Assembly: GCA_038503035.1 (NCBI GenBank)
Contig: JAVSML010025182.1
Span: forward strand, 131,777-195,776
Reading direction: 5' to 3'
DNA: 64,000 bases
Source of the DNA: Crocodylus rhombifer
Taxonomy: Eukaryota; Chordata; Crocodylia; Crocodylidae
The translations under genes and the position numbers were made by a program. Of the stretch, positions 34,896-45,965 are shown one piece after another; the first letter of the stretch is position 1; every line of letters begins with the position of its first letter. The notes beneath the pieces are model-generated. The model was not told the origin of the DNA and did not search any database. It saw nothing but the letters and a program-made list of their open reading frames with translations.

Positions 34896-35387
34896 CAGGA
34901 TCCATGGGCAATTGGATCGTCATCTCCCTAGTTGTTGGGCGCCGCATGAAGTCAGGGTCTAACAGAGACCCTGCCCATCCACTCACCCACTCCATCTGGG
35001 GCCCCCCCGTGGTGACTGCAGGATGGATGAGATCAAGCCAGATAGGATCAATTGCCCCCCTGCCCCCCACAGCTGTGTCAAGCCAGGTCAGCCCCTCCTC
35101 CCACCACCCCCGCTTGCCTACAACAGCCCACCAAAACTCTCTAAATGGCCCTCCAGCCCAAATAATTTCCCAGTCCTGTGTTACAAGTTCCCCAGAGCCA
35201 TAAAGCCTTTTGTGACCGCACAAAACTCCCTTCAGAAGAACACCATGTCCACCTTCCCTGCCACACCAAATTTCAGATGAAGTCACCCTGCCAGACAAGT
35301 ACTGATATGGATGTTGCTTCTGCTAGAAGGAAGTGCTTGGTAACAAGGGAAACACCTGGATAGCAGAATATTTAGTTGTTGTTATTT
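34896..35387. other. Unannotated intergenic sequence
   Basis: Moderately GC-rich, with a 137-codon open frame on the minus strand (34885-35298) that begins at an ATG but matches no family I know and has overlapping open frames on the + strand. It may be internal sequence of the LTR-like element. Not called as a gene. Confidence 0.4.
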
Positions 35388-36293
35388 CTGTATTTACCCA
35401 AACCCAAGACAAGGTTTTTTTCACCATTCAACATGGGGGGAGGGGGGAGGTCTTGACTTCAAGTACCAGCCTGGGGCACCGTGTGGGTCTGGTTCGGCAG
35501 CCTGGGTGCAGGACTGGAGCTGCAGCTATTACTGCTACTGCCCTGCGGCAGCTGGTGTGGCAGGGGAGAGGGGCCACAGTGAGAGGGAGCGCTGGGGAAC
35601 CTGGGGGGAGAGTCCATGGTGCAGTGGGGCAAGCACAGGTGAGACAGCATGGGACAGTTGGGGGGAGATTGCATGGTTTACAGTTGTGGGGGGAGCCTGG
35701 GAGAAGACTGTCACAGGAGCTGCTGCAACTCCTGCTACGATGCAGGTCCAGAGCTAGAGTTGCTGCTTGGATGGGCCTGGAGTCACCATATGCTCCATGC
35801 CCTGGCCTGGAACTGGAGTTGGAGCCAGAGCTGTTGCCTGAGGTAAACTGTGGCAGAAACAGGCCAGGAGGCAAGTCACCAGGTGGGTAGGCAGCAGAGT
35901 GAGGAAATGGCAGGGAGGACAGCAGTTAGGGGCAACGTGTAGGGAGTGCATGCACATACATGCACACCCCCTGTGCATGGCAGTGCACCCCCTGCAAGAA
36001 TATGACCTTCCACTAATTACGTCCTAGATACGGAAACTTACAACTTATTAATTTATAAACACATTACTTTATAAAAGAATCAAAACTCATGGAAGAAATG
36101 ATCCCTTTTATTCGACCAACTTGATTTTTGCAGAACTCTACTTTTAACTTTATAAATTTATCCATTTATACATTTTGCAATTTATCAGGTTAACGGACAG
36201 ATTTATAATGAAATCATTTATAGTTTCCCACCTCCGGAGCTGTAGGGGGTGGAAGCATCTTAACTTCCACGCGCACTCGGGTAAATACGGTAG
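35388..36293. mobile_element. Possible DNA element with CTGTATTTACCC ends
   Basis: ctgtatttaccca at 35388-35400 is roughly inverted at gggtaaatacggtag (36279-36293). Between them lie a GC-rich block (35430-35990) and an AT-rich block with ataaatttatccatttat. The short inverted match could be chance. No duplication found. Confidence 0.3.
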
Positions 36294-37110
36294 GGAGCGC
36301 CATGGGGGAGGCAGGGCCCTCCACCAGGCACGTGACTACCTTGGAGCAGCCCAACGAAAGTCGCGGAGCCGCCCGGTGACCCCACCCTCAACGGCGCAGC
36401 CGGGGATGAGGGCCCTGGCGGCACCTGCCCGCGCCTGCGCACACGATGATCACACGCGTCCCCCGCAGTCCCACCTGGGTCCTTCCCTCAGGCGGGTGCG
36501 CACACCTATGAAAAGGGGACGGAGTGCGCATGGGCACTCGGTTTTGCCGGGTCAGGCTGCCTGAGTCGTGCCTGACTGCAAATGTCGGCGCACCCACAGC
36601 CGTCCCTAAAGGCTCGCAGTGCAACCAGCTCTGCTGCGCCCCGCGGAGGGCTTTTGGGCAGCACCGGCGTGCCCCGCTGCGCGCCTGCTGCTACTTTCCG
36701 AGTTTGTTTTTCAGGCCCCCTGCGCGGCCCCCACAGCGCGGCGGGCCTACCGCTGCGGCCGGTGTTGGCCCTTCCTGCGTCGCTGCCACGGTCGGGCCGC
36801 GGCTTCACGTGTACGGGACAGCCAGCTGCCATGTATTACAAATTCAGCAGCTTCACGCAGAATTTGACGGGGGTGGTGGCGGCGGCCGCCTACAATCCTC
36901 AGGTACCTGGGTCCGAACCCGTGACCTTCACTGTGGGTGCCTTCCCACCCCGTGGCAGGGGGCGGCGCTTGGCGCTGAGTGTTCTGTCTGTCGTGCCTCC
37001 GTGTGTGACCGCGGGGAAGGCAGCGGTTAGTGCTGCGGATCGGGGCCGCTTCCTGCTGCAGCGTCGTTTTGGCGGCGGTTGGAAAGGGGCGGGGTACACG
37101 GTGACTCCAT
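36240..37110 (+). promoter_or_regulatory. COX7A2L: CpG-rich promoter region of COX7A2L
   Basis: CpG dinucleotides are frequent here and rare in the surrounding DNA. The region covers the first coding exon, as expected for a housekeeping mitochondrial gene with a TATA-less promoter. The transcription start is not fixed by the sequence. Open frames on both strands across the island reflect composition. Confidence 0.7.
36831..36902 (+). CDS. COX7A2L: COX7A2L coding exon 1 (SCAF1/COX7RP)
   Basis: Encodes residues 1-24, MYYKFSSFTQNLTGVVAAAA then YNPQ. From memory the human protein begins MYYKFSGFTQKLAG and ends this exon in SPQ. The donor is GT at 36903, and the next exon joins in phase 0 with Gly. 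The ATG is chosen by homology because the frame stays open further upstream without similarity. This N-terminal part holds the mitochondrial targeting and complex III-contacting region of the supercomplex factor. Together with 44565-44699 and 44861-45004 it gives a 116-residue product, against about 114 in human. Confidence 0.9.
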
Positions 37111-37764
37111 TCTCACCTCCATGGTGTGAGCAGCCCAGCTTCTCAGAATGGGACTTGCAGGCTAGGCTCCTCTTGCCCCCCCCCCCCCGGCCTTGCAGAA
37201 CCATCAATGCTTGGGAGCCCCCCACCCTGTGCCATGCCACCCTCGAAAGGCTCGAGACACCTTAGGGTGCCACAGCCCGGGAGTCTGAAGGAATTGGATA
37301 GATATAGATCTTCAGGAGATGCTGAGAGTCACCCAGGAGATAAAGGATAGGGCATTCATTTGAATGAGTACTACATGTTGAATCTGATTTATGCGCTCCT
37401 GTGATAAGCATGCGTTTTACAGGCAGTGGGGTCAGCAGCTCTGCCCTGGCTGTGGCCCCAGCTATCACTGCCCAAAGGACCCCCCGGCTCAGTGACTGGT
37501 GCCTCATGGGTCTGGGGGGGGCACCTGGGGTTCCCCTGTGGCAGATGGTTGAGCTGGAGGGGTTGAAGGGGGGGTTCCCCCCATGCTCGGTGGCAGCCCT
37601 GCAAGTGGACCAGAAGTTCTTCCGGTCCATTTCCAGGTCCACTGCCAAGCGTGCGAGGGACTCTTCCCCCCCCCCCCCTCCCAAATGCTCCCATGGGATG
37701 CTCTATCTGCCCCACCATCTTGGCATTCACAAGCTGTGCCTCGTACCTCGACGTATGTAGAAAA

Positions 37765-37935
37765 TGCACATAAAGCCGTGTCTACGGCTGAATCGCTGAT
37801 TCTCTGAATCAGAATTGAACCTTCAGATTCAGCCGAATCGAATTGGGACAGCGATCCAAATCAGTGAATTGAATCACTGTCCTCTGAATTGGGCCAAATC
37901 CAAACTGAATACTGCCTGCTTTGCACACCACTAGC
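37765..37935. repeat. AT-rich terminal repeat of the GAATTGGGCCAAAT family
   Basis: Contains gaatcgctgattctctgaat, cagccgaatcgaattggg, ctgaattgggccaaatcc and tttgcacacca. A closely matching block is found at 53570-53668, and looser relatives bound the GC-rich repeat at 10728-11640. Confidence 0.6.
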
Positions 37936-39129
37936 TCCCTGCCCAGCTGTTCACTCTTGATGGCACCACTCATGGGTGGTCTCTGGAGAACAGGTAGAGC
38001 AGTGTGGCCAGGGTCTGCTGAGAAATGGAGTCTGCCACAGGCCCAGTCCAGCCTATGGGGTGGACTTTGCCCACCCGTGCTTTATCATTGCATCCATTTA
38101 TTCTCTGTGATTGAAATGTTATCTTTAGCCATGACAGCAAGATTTTTTTTATTTTGAACATGAGCACAAGTGTTGCAAATGCTTATGGCAGACTTGCAGG
38201 TAATAATTTGGCTTGCCAAATGTAAATGACATGCCATAAGGCCAGATGGTGTCTGGGCCAGGTGGAACTGAGGGACCCACTGTGGGCTGAACAAAGTCCT
38301 TCCATGGCCCACATCTGCATTAACAGTGGCAAGGGACTTGAAATGATGAGGGTGTTTGTTGGCATCCCTCCCCACCTTTCTGCACAAAGCACTTAGTCAT
38401 CTTAATAACATCTTGTGTTATTGATTTATATAGTTGTAGAGGAAAAGAGATGATCTTCATCGGGGCTTACAGTTCAGCCCTCAGGAGTGAGCTGCAGGGG
38501 GGTCTTCACTAAAGCAGCAAGGGTTACCCAGCTAGTAGGAGGACATGATCTGGGGCACTGAAGATTGGTGGCAAAGTGCCTTTAAGCAGACTTTTCACAT
38601 TTCCTTCCCTCTAGCTCACTTTGTGCTAAAAGCTTCTTTAAACATTTTCACAAGATCGACATGATGTATCATGCTTTCAAGTCCTGTTTAAAAAAAAAAA
38701 GGGGGGGGACGGGGGATGGGAAAAAGCTGGGGAAAAGCCAAATAAATTTTTTTCTCCTTTGTACCCAATTTTCTTTCCAGCCCTGTCATGACGCACAGTT
38801 TCAGTAGTCCTTGTCTTCTGATCTCTCCTATGAAATTATGAAGTGAGCTCTAGAGATTGAGGCACTGTCCCCCTCTCAATCCTTTACCCTCAGAATGTAG
38901 TGTGGGTATTTCAGACCAATCTCCCCAGCTCTTCCACAGGACAATAGCAGGTGGGAGCAAGCTTGCTCACTTTGAGCTCTTCCATTTCCCAGAGAAAAAG
39001 GAAGCTGGCACTCTTCCTTAGTTTTTCCTTTATTGGATGATAGGAAGGATCAGCTTAGTTTTTCTGCTGAGGAGAAAGTTGCTTCCTAGATTCTTTCCAC
39101 TGAAAGTCAGCCCTTAATTTGCTGGAAAT

Positions 39130-41000
39130 AGTCATGACTACCATTTAGCAGGCTGGGTTCGGCTTGCCAACTGAATGGATCTGGCCTGTGGCTGCCCCCA
39201 TGGTGCTCCATATGGTGCTGAGCGCACCCCTGCCGGGCAGCCTGCGCTGTGCTCCTGCACGCATCCACCGGCCAGCACACATAGCTTCCTTGTGGGGCTG
39301 CTCGTGGTGTAGGTGTAGCTGCAGCTTCCAGTGGCTCCTCCTCCTGCCCCTGCTGTGCTGCTTCAGGTGGGGGGAACCTGCAGCTGTGCGGCTCCTGCTC
39401 CACCATGTGGGGCTCCAGCTTCAGGCTGCCTTCCACCCACTCGGGCATCCACAGGTGGCTGCTCATTGCACTGGGTGGCTGAGTGGATGGGAAGTGGCCT
39501 GGAGCTAGAGCCCCATATGCTTGGGTAGTAGCTGTCTGGCTGTAGGCCCTCCCCCCCCCCCCCCCCCCGCACGAGTGGTGCAGCAGGAGGAAGAGGTGCT
39601 GGAGGTGGTGGCAGCTGAGCAGCACATGGGTAGCTGCACAGGGAGCAACCCTACTAGGAAGCTGTGCACGCTGGCTGGGCCCAGGTGCAGCTGTGGGTGG
39701 GAGCATGGCATGGATAGGAGCGGGCAGGACTTGGCCCCATGCAGAGCACTGTGGGGGCAGCTGTAGGCAGAGAAGGGGAGGGGTGGAACACACCTGAACC
39801 AACCACGCTGCCTTGGTGATTTGTGCTGAAAGTATCCCCTGCTCCCAAGCTGCCATTCACGGGTCACAACCCAAAAGTAGGTTACAAGAATGTATGAAAA
39901 AGTCGCACATAATCATGGAAAACCTCATAAACATGGGAAATAGCAGGTTTTCCCCTTGCAGGCTGGCAGTGTTCCAGCCTGTGAGGGGCTGGGTGGAGTG
40001 GGAGGAGGGTGATCAGACAGGGAGCACCACATGCATGTATGTGTGCACATGCACATAGCAGCCAGGCAGCATGGAGAACAGTTCCTGCAGCTCCCCACAA
40101 GTAAGTCCACGGGGTGGGGGCACAGGTGACACATCAGCAGGGCATGGGGGGGTCCTTATACTGCTGCGCTTCCCCCCCCCCTAGATTTGTACACACAGCA
40201 GGCACAGGGCAGCAGGCCACATGGCTCCAGCCTGGCTGCACTGGCACAGACAGGAGATGCCTCCATGGCCCAGTGGGCAGGACCCAGCACAGAAAGTCGG
40301 AGCGCGATTGTGAAACTCGTCGCTGCTGCGGCCAGGCCCACTGTGTCAGCAGTGCAAGGAGTAACGGATGCAGGGAAGGGGTGCAGGCTACCCTCACCTC
40401 CTCCCACAGCCAGTTGCTCCCCTCAGGTCATGACTATTTCAGAGGGGAAGTGGCACGGTGGGCAGCATAGGCAGCCTGAGGGAAGCAGTGGTAGTGACTG
40501 GGCTATGGTGGCAGGGTAGAGCCACAGCCCAGCATGAAAATGGCTGGTGGCAGGAGGAGGTGAGAGCAGTGCAGTGTCTCGCCCTCATCCATTACTCCTC
40601 AAGCTGCTTGTGCATGAGTCCTGGTGGTGGCAGCAACAATCTTGCTGTCCCACTCTGCTCTCTCACTCAGGATCCTGCCTGCTGGGCCATGGTGGCAGTT
40701 TCTGCCCATGCTGGTCCAGCCAAGCTGCAGCCCTGTACCCCACTGTGGGTGAACAAAACAGGGTGGGGGTGAGGCAGGTGCCCCCCCCCCCATCCTGCTG
40801 ATGTGGGGGGTTGGGGCCTGGGGGCACTGGGTAGTGGGTCAGGAGTGACAGGCACCAGCAGAGCTAGGAGGGGTGAGGGGCTGTGGATTGTGATTGAAGA
40901 ATGCTAGCAGGGCCAGGGGGCTGAGAGTCAGGAGTGAGGGGCACCAGCAATTTGCACTGTGCAAATTGCACAACGATGAATAGTCACTTGGCAGTAACAG
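39130..41000. repeat. GC-rich dispersed repeat DNA
   Basis: GC-rich with poly-C/poly-G runs (for example 39549-39568) and open frames on both strands without family motifs. From about 39960 it shares phrases with the element at 23516-25338: gtggagtgggaggagggtg, gagaacagttcctgcag and ataagtc/acaagtaagtcc. It is therefore probably a diverged relative. Termini like those of the other copies were not found. Confidence 0.45.
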
Positions 41001-41174
41001 GGACCCACATGTTGATATCACCATTAATGTTTTAATATTGATTTCTGTTTTTTAAAATTAAGACTGTTGAGCTGCTTTAACTTGTAGCATGTAATAAGTA
41101 TTTGGGGGCCAAAAGACTTGTGTTTTTTACTTAAACTATTTACTAGGTTGGGACTGGCCATTGATGTTTACAGA

Positions 41175-41215
41175 TGGCTCCTGGTACAAAAAGGGTTGGC
41201 AACCACTGATCTTCT
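41175..41215. mobile_element. hAT-type right terminus
   Basis: Ends ggtacaaaaagggttggcaa then ccactg, a common hAT terminal form. No partner left end was identified, so the element's extent is unknown. Confidence 0.4.
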
Positions 41216-41660
41216 TACCCTCCTCAGTTGCCATCTAACCCTGGAGGTGCTGGAACTCATCAGGCATTTCCCATTTTGACTAACTATTCTCTGGGCACTT
41301 TAAGCTCATTGTTTCTGCATACCACCTTAAACACTTCCTCCAGCCACATCTCTAGGACAGTTGCTACATCTGCATTGTGTGCAAATCTGCCAGATTAGGT
41401 TTCTCAGAAGGCTTAGGTAGAGGAGCACTTAGTTTATAGATTGCAGCTATGCTGAGACACAAGAGGGGCACCGAGACTGGTAACAGACAGTTGTACCCTA
41501 TAAACTATTTTAGGCATTTTTGCCTGAATCCTATTGGATAAAATGCCCAAACAGCCTCTAGAACAGAAATAGGAACCCAGTATTTCTTCCCTAACTGGAC
41601 AAGTACAGTAATGACTGTGCTACAGAATCATACCCCCTCTTTTGCCTCCTTTGTTGAGTC

Positions 41661-43488
41661 TCATAGTTATAGTTTCATAGTAGGGTCGGAAGGGACCTGA
41701 GCAGGTCATCAAGTCCAACCCTTTGCCATGACAGGAAAGAGTATTGGCATCAAACGACCCCAAGCAAGATGATTGTCTAGCCTCCTCTTAAAGACCCCCA
41801 GGGTAGGAGCCAGCACTACTTCACTGGGAAGTTGCTTCCAGATCCTAGTAATCCTGACAGTGAAGTAGTGCCTTCTGATGTCTAATCTGAATTTACCCTC
41901 TGCCAGCTTGTGACTGTTATTTCTAGACACTCCTGGTAGTATTTGGAGGAACATGGACTCCCCCAATGCCTGCTAGTCCTCTCTGACTAGTTTGTAACAG
42001 GCCACTAGATCCCCCCTCAGCCTCCTTCTCTTGTGGAGGCTGAACAGGTTCAGGTCCTCTGGCCTCTCCTCATAGGGCCTGCCCTGCTGCCCCCTGATCA
42101 TGCGAGTGGCCCTCTGGACCCTCTCCATGATGTCCACATCCCTCCTGAAGTGCGGTGCCCAGAACTGGATGCAGTACTCCAGCTGAGGCCTGACCAGTGC
42201 CTCATAGAGGGGGAGGATCACCTCCTTGGATCTGCTTGAGATGCATCTGTGGATGCATGACAGGATGCAGTTGGCCTTCCTGACTGCATCCCCACACTGC
42301 CGGCCCGCGTTCATTGTGGCATCAATGACAACTCCAAGATCCTTTTCTGCCTCTGCACTGACGAGAAGGGAGTTCCCTAGCCTGTAGGTATGGTGCTGGT
42401 TCTTCCTCCCCAGGTGCAGCTCCTTGCACTTGTCAGTGTTGAATCCCATCCTATTCTCATCTGCCCACCCCTGTAACCTCTCTAGGTCAGGTTGCAGCCA
42501 ATTCCTCCCTTTTAGCATGCCCACATCCCCCTACATCTTAGTGTCATCAGCAAATTTGAACAGGGTGCTTTTAACCCCCTCGTCCAAGTCATTGAAGAAG
42601 ATGTTGAACAGTGCGGGCCTGAGGACTGAACCCTGCAGAACCCCACTGCCCACATCCCTCCATCCACCACCACTCTCTGGGTGCGGCCCTCCAGTCATTT
42701 GGCAACCAATTGACTGTGTGGGTGTCGACACCACAGCCCCCCAGTTTCTTAATGAGAACGGGATGAGAGACAGTGTCGAAGGTCTTCCGAAAGTCCAGGA
42801 AGACTATGTCCACTGCTACCCCTGCATTTAAGGATTTGGTGACCTGGTTATAGAAAGCCACCAGATTGGTTTGACAGGACCTGCCTCTAATGAATCCACG
42901 TTGGTTGCCCCTAAGCTTAACCTTTCCTGCTGGCCCCTTGTGGACATGTGCCAGAATAATTCTCTCAAAAAGCTTACCCAGGATTGAGGTAAGACTAACT
43001 GGCCTATAGTTTCGCAGGTCCTCCTTCCTCCCTTTTTTGAAGGTGGGAACCACATTGGCCCTCTTTCAGTCGGCTGGCACCACACCAGAGCACCACGAGT
43101 GCTCGTAAAGCTGTGCCAAGGGTCCCACAGTGACCTCAGCTAATTCCCTTAATACTCTGGGGTGGAGATTGTCCGGACCAGCTGATTTAAATACGTCCAG
43201 TCCCTCTAGAAGTTCTCTGACTAGATCCTCCCTGACTTTTGGCCTTGGTGCACCTCACCTGGGGCCTGAGGGGGGTCCAGTCGGGGTGCTGATCTGGTCC
43301 CTGCTCAGGAAAATGGAGGCAAAGAAGTCGTTAAATAAGTTATCTTTGTCATCTGGTGTGACGACCAGATTTCCTAGCGTGTCTTGCAGGGGCCCCACAT
43401 TACTCGGTACCTTCTTTTTGCCCCCTATGTATTTAAAAAAGGACTTCTTGTTGTCCTTGGTCCGGGTAGCTAGTCCCAGTTCCATCTC
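41661..43488 (-). mobile_element. CR1 LINE, 5'-truncated, inactive
   Basis: 3' end with tcatagttatagtttcatag octamer remnants and the ggtcggaagggacct end. On the minus strand: linker DNKKSFFKYIGGKKKVP near 43440; reverse transcriptase [19 protein letters not shown] near 43000-43042; QTNLVAFYNQV near 42850; FKFADDTKM near 42540; C-terminal ALVRPQLEYCIQFWAPH near 42160. Frameshifts and stops are scattered. The catalytic FADD remains. The endonuclease half is missing. Located in COX7A2L intron 1, antisense to the gene. Confidence 0.9.
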
Positions 43489-43539
43489 CATCCATGACAC
43501 TTTCATTGTAGACTATATGGTGGTTCAGCTTTGACAGGA

Positions 43540-43680
43540 GAAGCTGTGGGTGGAACACTTGTCCAGTTGAGTCTATATTCTGGTGTTGGGCTCTTTCTTG
43601 TATGAGAGATGGAAAATGAGCCTAGTTCCCCCATTTCATGAGCCAGGTGCTCTAATCCTGTGCTTCTAAACCAGGGGGAT
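43540..43680 (-). mobile_element. tRNA-derived SINE relic (degenerate)
   Basis: On the minus strand, ggattagagcacctggctca and, about 30 bases on, aactaggctcattttcc keep the spacing of a tRNA-type A box and B box. Diverged; boundaries approximate. A similar reading exists at about 41575-41640 (gtagcacagtcat ... gggttccta). Confidence 0.35.
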
Positions 43681-44386
43681 CCTTTCAAGGTTTTCCCTCA
43701 TTGTTGCATTAACAGCTTTTTCTATTTATATGGACAAATTTAAGCTGCAGCTCTTGCAGCAGTCATAACTTATCCATACTTTCACAATCATGAACTATTA
43801 CTCCATAAACTATTACTCCATAGATGGTTATAAAAAACATGCAAGGGAGCACACATTATATTGTTCTGGGAACTATGACTCTGCATTCAAAATCTTACCC
43901 ATAAGAGTGGATTAACATAGTTTTTACTTGTGCTTTATAGTAGGAATATATAGTCAGAATAAGGAGGGATTAAATTATTGGCTCTAAGATTCAGTGGGAT
44001 GCTTGAAGGATGTGAATTAGTAGCAGCTTGTGATGGATGAATGTATTATACCTGCATGCAACCAGACAGGTGTGGGCAAGAGGAGAGTGTTTCTTAGTAA
44101 CACTTGCATGAAAGGAGATGGCGTTAGCCATTTTCCATAAGTTTATTTACATTCACTCAAGGCAGTGTCCACCACCAGACATTCCTCATTAGAGCTTCCT
44201 TTGATTATTGAGTGCCCTCTCTTTTCTGTCCTTTTCTTTTCAAGTGGTATGGAAAAAATGTCTAGATAGGCACTTAATTTCCACAAAGTATCTTGCTTGC
44301 ATGAACTTGTTGCATTTTGAACCAGAGAAATTTATCAGTTACAAATTAGTATAGCTTTTTAATTGTATTACAGTGGCTGTAGTTAC

Positions 44387-44465
44387 GTGCATGACCAGGA
44401 ATCAAACCCAGGTCTCCCACATGGCAGACATGGATTCTACTACTTCACTTTCTGTCTATAATGCA
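44387..44465 (-). mobile_element. tRNA-Gly(GCC)-like SINE head or tRNA pseudogene
   Basis: On the minus strand the sequence runs from gcattatagac to ctggtcatgcac. It resembles glycine tRNA: gtagtagaatcc for the D-arm side, ctgccatgtggg carrying GCC at the anticodon position, gggtttgattcc for the T loop, and gcatt/atgc ends that could pair. It has extra bases on the 5' side and mismatches in the stems, so it is not a working tRNA. Either a pseudogene or the head of a SINE. Confidence 0.5.
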
Positions 44466-44564
44466 TCTTGATATTGGCTGCGGTAGCTTGTTTGCCTGGA
44501 ATATGATATGGTTACATAGTGAGCTATCCAAGGAATATTGAACTTTATGCCCCTGTTTATGCAG

Positions 44565-44699
44565 GGACTCAAACCACTGGTATCTACCGAACTGCCGTCT
44601 TCAATTTTTGGAACACCAACTAAAGTGGCTTCAGAGTCTCCAGCAGCTGTTTCTTACTGGGGAAAAAACAAGGTACCGGAACTACAGAAGCTATTTCAG
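44565..44699 (+). CDS. COX7A2L: COX7A2L coding exon 2
   Basis: 45 codons in phase 0, from [13 protein letters not shown] through [15 protein letters not shown]. The acceptor is tttatgcag at 44556-44564 and the donor is GT at 44700-44701. The GLKP.VSTE..P..IF.TPTK and [12 protein letters not shown] patterns are diagnostic of COX7A2L. The linker leads into the COX7A-like part, which binds complex IV in place of COX7A2. The protein works in the inner mitochondrial membrane, joining complexes III and IV. The exon is intact. Confidence 0.95.
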
Positions 44700-44860
44700 G
44701 TAGAAACCAAAAGCCTTTACTAAGAACCGTGTTCTACCCACATCTTGCACTGAGTTTTTATCTTTGATCTTCCTGGACTATAGTGGCATGATTTTTAATT
44801 GTAGCTATGGTGGCTTGATGTGGTGATCTGTATAAGCATAACCTTTCTTTGTCTCCTCAG

Positions 44861-45004
44861 AAGTCTGATGGGGTGCTGGTACATCTGAAACAAGGAGTTC
44901 CTGATAAACTGTTGTATCGGACCACTATGGCTCTAGCACTTGGAGGGTCCGTTTACTGTTTGATAGCATTATACATGGCTTCGCAACCGAAAAACCGAAA
45001 GTGA
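44861..45004 (+). CDS. COX7A2L: COX7A2L coding exon 3 (COX7A-like transmembrane part)
   Basis: 47 codons plus TGA (45002-45004), after the acceptor tctcctcag. It reads [20 protein letters not shown], then [20 protein letters not shown], a single membrane-spanning helix, then SQPKNRK. This is the COX7A fold that sits in complex IV. A His is present in VHLK; from memory the functional mouse isoform has a His here that matters for complex IV binding. The C-terminus carries one residue more than the human ending PKNK as I remember it. No frame defects. Confidence 0.95.
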   Translation, partial: KSDGVLVHLKQGVPDKLLYRTTMALALGGSVYCLIALYMASQPKNRK

Positions 45005-45965
45005 ATGACCATAACTTTGGAAAGGATGGTATTTTTGTTCAAAGCACAGTGGTGGATTACCCTCTGCACTTACTAGTACTTCTGATCCTGTGATTCTCAG
45101 ATCAGCATTCAGTGAGAAAAAGTGTTGGAAATGGCTGCCAAAGCAAGAAAATTTAAAGGCAATTTCTTGATTTGCTGTAACATTTCTTTGAGGTCTCCCA
45201 TCTTTCCTTCCCCATTAGCAGAAACCCAAACAAGCATAATAGCCTAAGAACACCTGGGTGAGTGGGGTAAAACATGCCTCTTTCAAATTTGGATGTTGGA
45301 CATGGAAAAGAAAAATCTTAATTGTCAAAAGGGAAGTGAGGGAACTCTAGGCTAGGAATGATTTTTGGAGTAGTCACACAAGGTTTGCTTAATTTATTCC
45401 TTGATGGCAAAAATCTGATGGTCATATCCAAATTATAGTATAGCTGTAATGGTGCAAACATAGTTAAACATTTTCAGTTCGTGTATGTAAACAGAGGATT
45501 ACTTTGTCCAGTCTTCTAAGACAAAATGTTTTCAACCCTTGTACTATATTTATTCCGCTGTGTGAGCATAGCTGCTTGTAGCACTGTTTTACATCAGTGC
45601 TTCTGTATTGTAACACCAGCTTTATCAGTTTTTGTCATCCCTTTTGTCAAGCTATATTTTCCTAAAACTAATTATATATATTTTACTGTGGAATATAGCA
45701 ATACATCTATTGAGATTCTTCAGATTTTGAAAGTCTCCTTTAAAATTTGTTTGTGGCCATTCAGTGTTTCAGAACAAGTCTGGTTAGTGCCCTGTACCTT
45801 TTTTTAAAAGCAGACACTTGGTTGAATGCTGTCTAGATGCCAGAGTTATTAACCCTGTGAAATTCTCACAACTAATGTTAACAATTATTTCTTGGACCAC
45901 TGTCATTTCATATCTTAGTTCAATGTAAACTAATAAAATGGCACAAATAAATTAGGTTAAAAAGT
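45005..45965 (+). other. COX7A2L: COX7A2L 3' UTR (probable)
   Basis: AT-rich sequence after the stop codon, ending shortly after two overlapping candidate signals (AATAAA at 45932-45937 and again about 12 bases later). No repeat recognised in it. The endpoint is inferred. Confidence 0.65.
45932..45937 (+). terminator. COX7A2L: AATAAA polyadenylation signal for COX7A2L
   Basis: Canonical hexamer about 930 bases after the stop codon, with a second aaataaatta just downstream. It is the first good pair after the coding region. Confidence 0.65.

Larger units (their letters stand above)
36903..44564 (+). other. COX7A2L: COX7A2L intron 1
   Basis: 7.66 kb, GT at 36903 to AG at 44563-44564. It contains a terminal-repeat fragment (37765-37935), GC-rich repeat DNA (39130-41000), a hAT end (41175-41215), a CR1 (41661-43488) and tRNA-derived SINE relics (43540-43680, 44387-44465). 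In 37940-39129 no feature was recognised apart from an A/G homopolymer run near 38690. Nothing recognised in 43690-44386. Confidence 0.85.

Noticed and set aside
34885..35298. 137-codon minus-strand frame next to the gap
   Set aside because: No recognisable domain, overlapped by other open frames, and in LTR-adjacent DNA. Kept as unannotated sequence.
36582..37265. 227-codon frame around COX7A2L exon 1
   Set aside because: Only 36831-36902 is coding. A splice donor and homology end the exon; the rest is open because the CpG island is stop-poor.
39107..39856. 249-codon open frame on the minus strand
   Set aside because: Low-complexity Pro/Ala/Ser/Gly-rich translation of GC-rich repeat DNA with poly-C runs; no family match.
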